Shown: positions 63,139 through 64,000 of the stretch, piece by piece
How positions within the stretch are numbered: position 1 is the stretch's first letter
How the letters are laid out: each line of letters begins with the position of its first letter
From: Nannobrachium achirus
Lineage: Eukaryota; Chordata; Actinopteri; Myctophiformes; Myctophidae
DNA length: 64,000 nt
Reading direction: 5' to 3'
NCBI GenBank assembly: GCA_963921795.1
Contig: OY997652.1
Span: 56,265,338 to 56,329,337, forward strand
The notes under the pieces: generated by a model
Told to the model about the DNA's origin: nothing
Database searches by the model: none
Seen by the model: the letters and a program-made list of their open reading frames with translations, nothing else
Made by a program: the position numbers and the translations under genes

Positions 63139-63176
63139 GTGAAAATAGCAGATCTATATACAAACTCACAACAGGT
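63139..63176. repeat. Hairpin family, left half
   Basis: GTGAAAATAGCAGATCTATA then TACAAACTCACAACAGG; diverged, right half absent. Confidence 0.55.
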
Positions 63177-63199
63177 TCTATCTTTCTCTCTCTCTCTAG

Positions 63200-63241
63200 T
63201 GCTGCATCTCCTTGTATGTTGTGGACCTGCTCAGACTGATG
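63200..63241 (+). CDS. Candidate signal-peptide exon fragment
   Basis: After a CT-rich acceptor ending CTCTAG the frame reads LHLLVCCGPAQTD and meets a phase-1 GTGAGA donor. It has the shape of the second half of an Ig-gene signal peptide. No ATG exon or Ig domain was found in the rest of the window. Could be chance. Confidence 0.2.
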
Positions 63242-63964
63242 GTGAGACAACTTCAATGCATTGAATTATGGGTATAGTGTGAGACAAACCATCCAGACAA
63301 ATACCATCCAGTTAATAATTACACAATCAACTTTATTCAGGGGTTTTCAAACGCCACCAGAATGTACCTCTACCGGTACATACATTAGCCTATTTTATGT
63401 ATTAATAGAAAGTCACACCCATATTTTTGTACAGAACTTGCTGAGAACCGAGCACTCTTGTGGTTTCTATCCATGATGCATGCTTAGCTGTGATTTTAAA
63501 ATGCTGTGGTTGCTACAGCGACTTTTGGTTACTGATGTACTAAACTGCAAGACTTTCTGTCTGAGTCTGGTCGTGCAAACAGCTGGACTGATTAGCCCCA
63601 AATGTCTTGTGCATGCTGCCAGTAGCCAAGAAAGTGCTTCCATGCAATCTTTTCACATAATGTTTTATATATTATATATCATATTATAATATTTATCTTT
63701 AATTGTATAGAATACTCAAAGGCAACCACTGTTGTTCTTCTTTCATAATGGAACTGATCACAGGATAATATTTTCATGACCATAAGTCATAAAAAAGAAA
63801 AAGAATCTTGAATTGCAATGTTTAAGGTATAAAATAAATATATGACAACCCTGAATTAGGAGTAGTGGGGGATCCTCACTGCAGGTCAGCCAGTAGGTTT
63901 AAGGGTACAACAGAAGTAAGTAGTGGGAGAATTTAATATAGGATGCATCTCTCCATCTTATGCA

Positions 63965-64000
63965 TTTTCTTTTCTTTCTTTCTTTCTTTCTTTCTTTCTT
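63965..64000. repeat. (CTTT)n microsatellite
   Basis: TTTC/CTTT repeat running off the window end. Confidence 0.9.

Overview
The window is eukaryotic and looks like intergenic/intronic DNA of a ray-finned (teleost) fish. Reasons: vertebrate intron-exon structure with phase-1 immunoglobulin exons, teleost-type tRNA-derived SINEs, many hAT-, Helitron- and foldback-type elements with intact target-site duplications (TSDs), and very long CA/GT microsatellites. The species cannot be fixed from the sequence. Apart from the Ig genes, most open frames are chance or repeat-derived.

Host genes. The core is a pair of tandem paralogous genes on the minus strand, encoding butyrophilin/MOG-like type I membrane proteins. 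The downstream copy, Ig gene 2 (exons from 55458 down to 33620), has a signal-peptide exon, V-set exon, C-type Ig exon, short stalk exon, transmembrane exon and a short tail. Ig gene 1 (exons 17697 down to 12476) has the same order, but its C-type Ig exon is an in-frame 63-bp remnant, and it has an extra Asn-rich cytoplasmic exon. A third copy of only the 3' end lies at 29.25-30.28 kb and has a broken acceptor. Every complete exon examined is phase 1-1, so exons can be lost or gained without shifting frame, and the two paralogs differ in exactly that way.

Other coding fragments: a BFAR-like RING exon (1.8-2.1 kb, minus) that runs into a repeat; a CSDE1 (UNR) retropseudogene (9.2-9.7 kb, minus) with an internal deletion and an in-frame stop; a reverse-transcriptase C-terminal fragment in two copies (10.1 and 28.6 kb); LINE 3' tails (3.8, 8.7, 32.1, 61.3 kb); a CXC-domain mobile-element-like ORF duplicated as a 3.8-kb near-palindrome (19.9-23.7 kb); a decayed helicase-like fragment inside a hAT element; and an unresolved possible multi-exon gene at 24.7-27.9 kb (plus).

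Repeat layout. 0-10 kb holds foldbacks and LINE tails. 10-18 kb is Ig gene 1 with nested insertions. 19.9-23.7 kb is the giant inverted repeat. 24-28.5 kb holds CA repeats, a TTAA-flanked element and an AGAACC/GGTTCT palindromic array. 28.5-33.8 kb holds the partial third Ig copy and the 3' end of gene 2. 33.8-41.9 kb is about 8 kb present only in gene 2, including a 2.5-kb tandem duplication and three ~150-bp repeats. 42-55.5 kb is the rest of gene 2, whose introns carry a 1.1-kb hAT and a nested set of hAT-like elements (47534-52622). 56.9-57.9 kb is a compound foldback. 59-61 kb holds hAT MITEs with clean 8-bp TSDs. A short palindromic hairpin (AGCAGATCTACAAGCTCACAAC type) recurs at least ten times across the window and no named family explains it.
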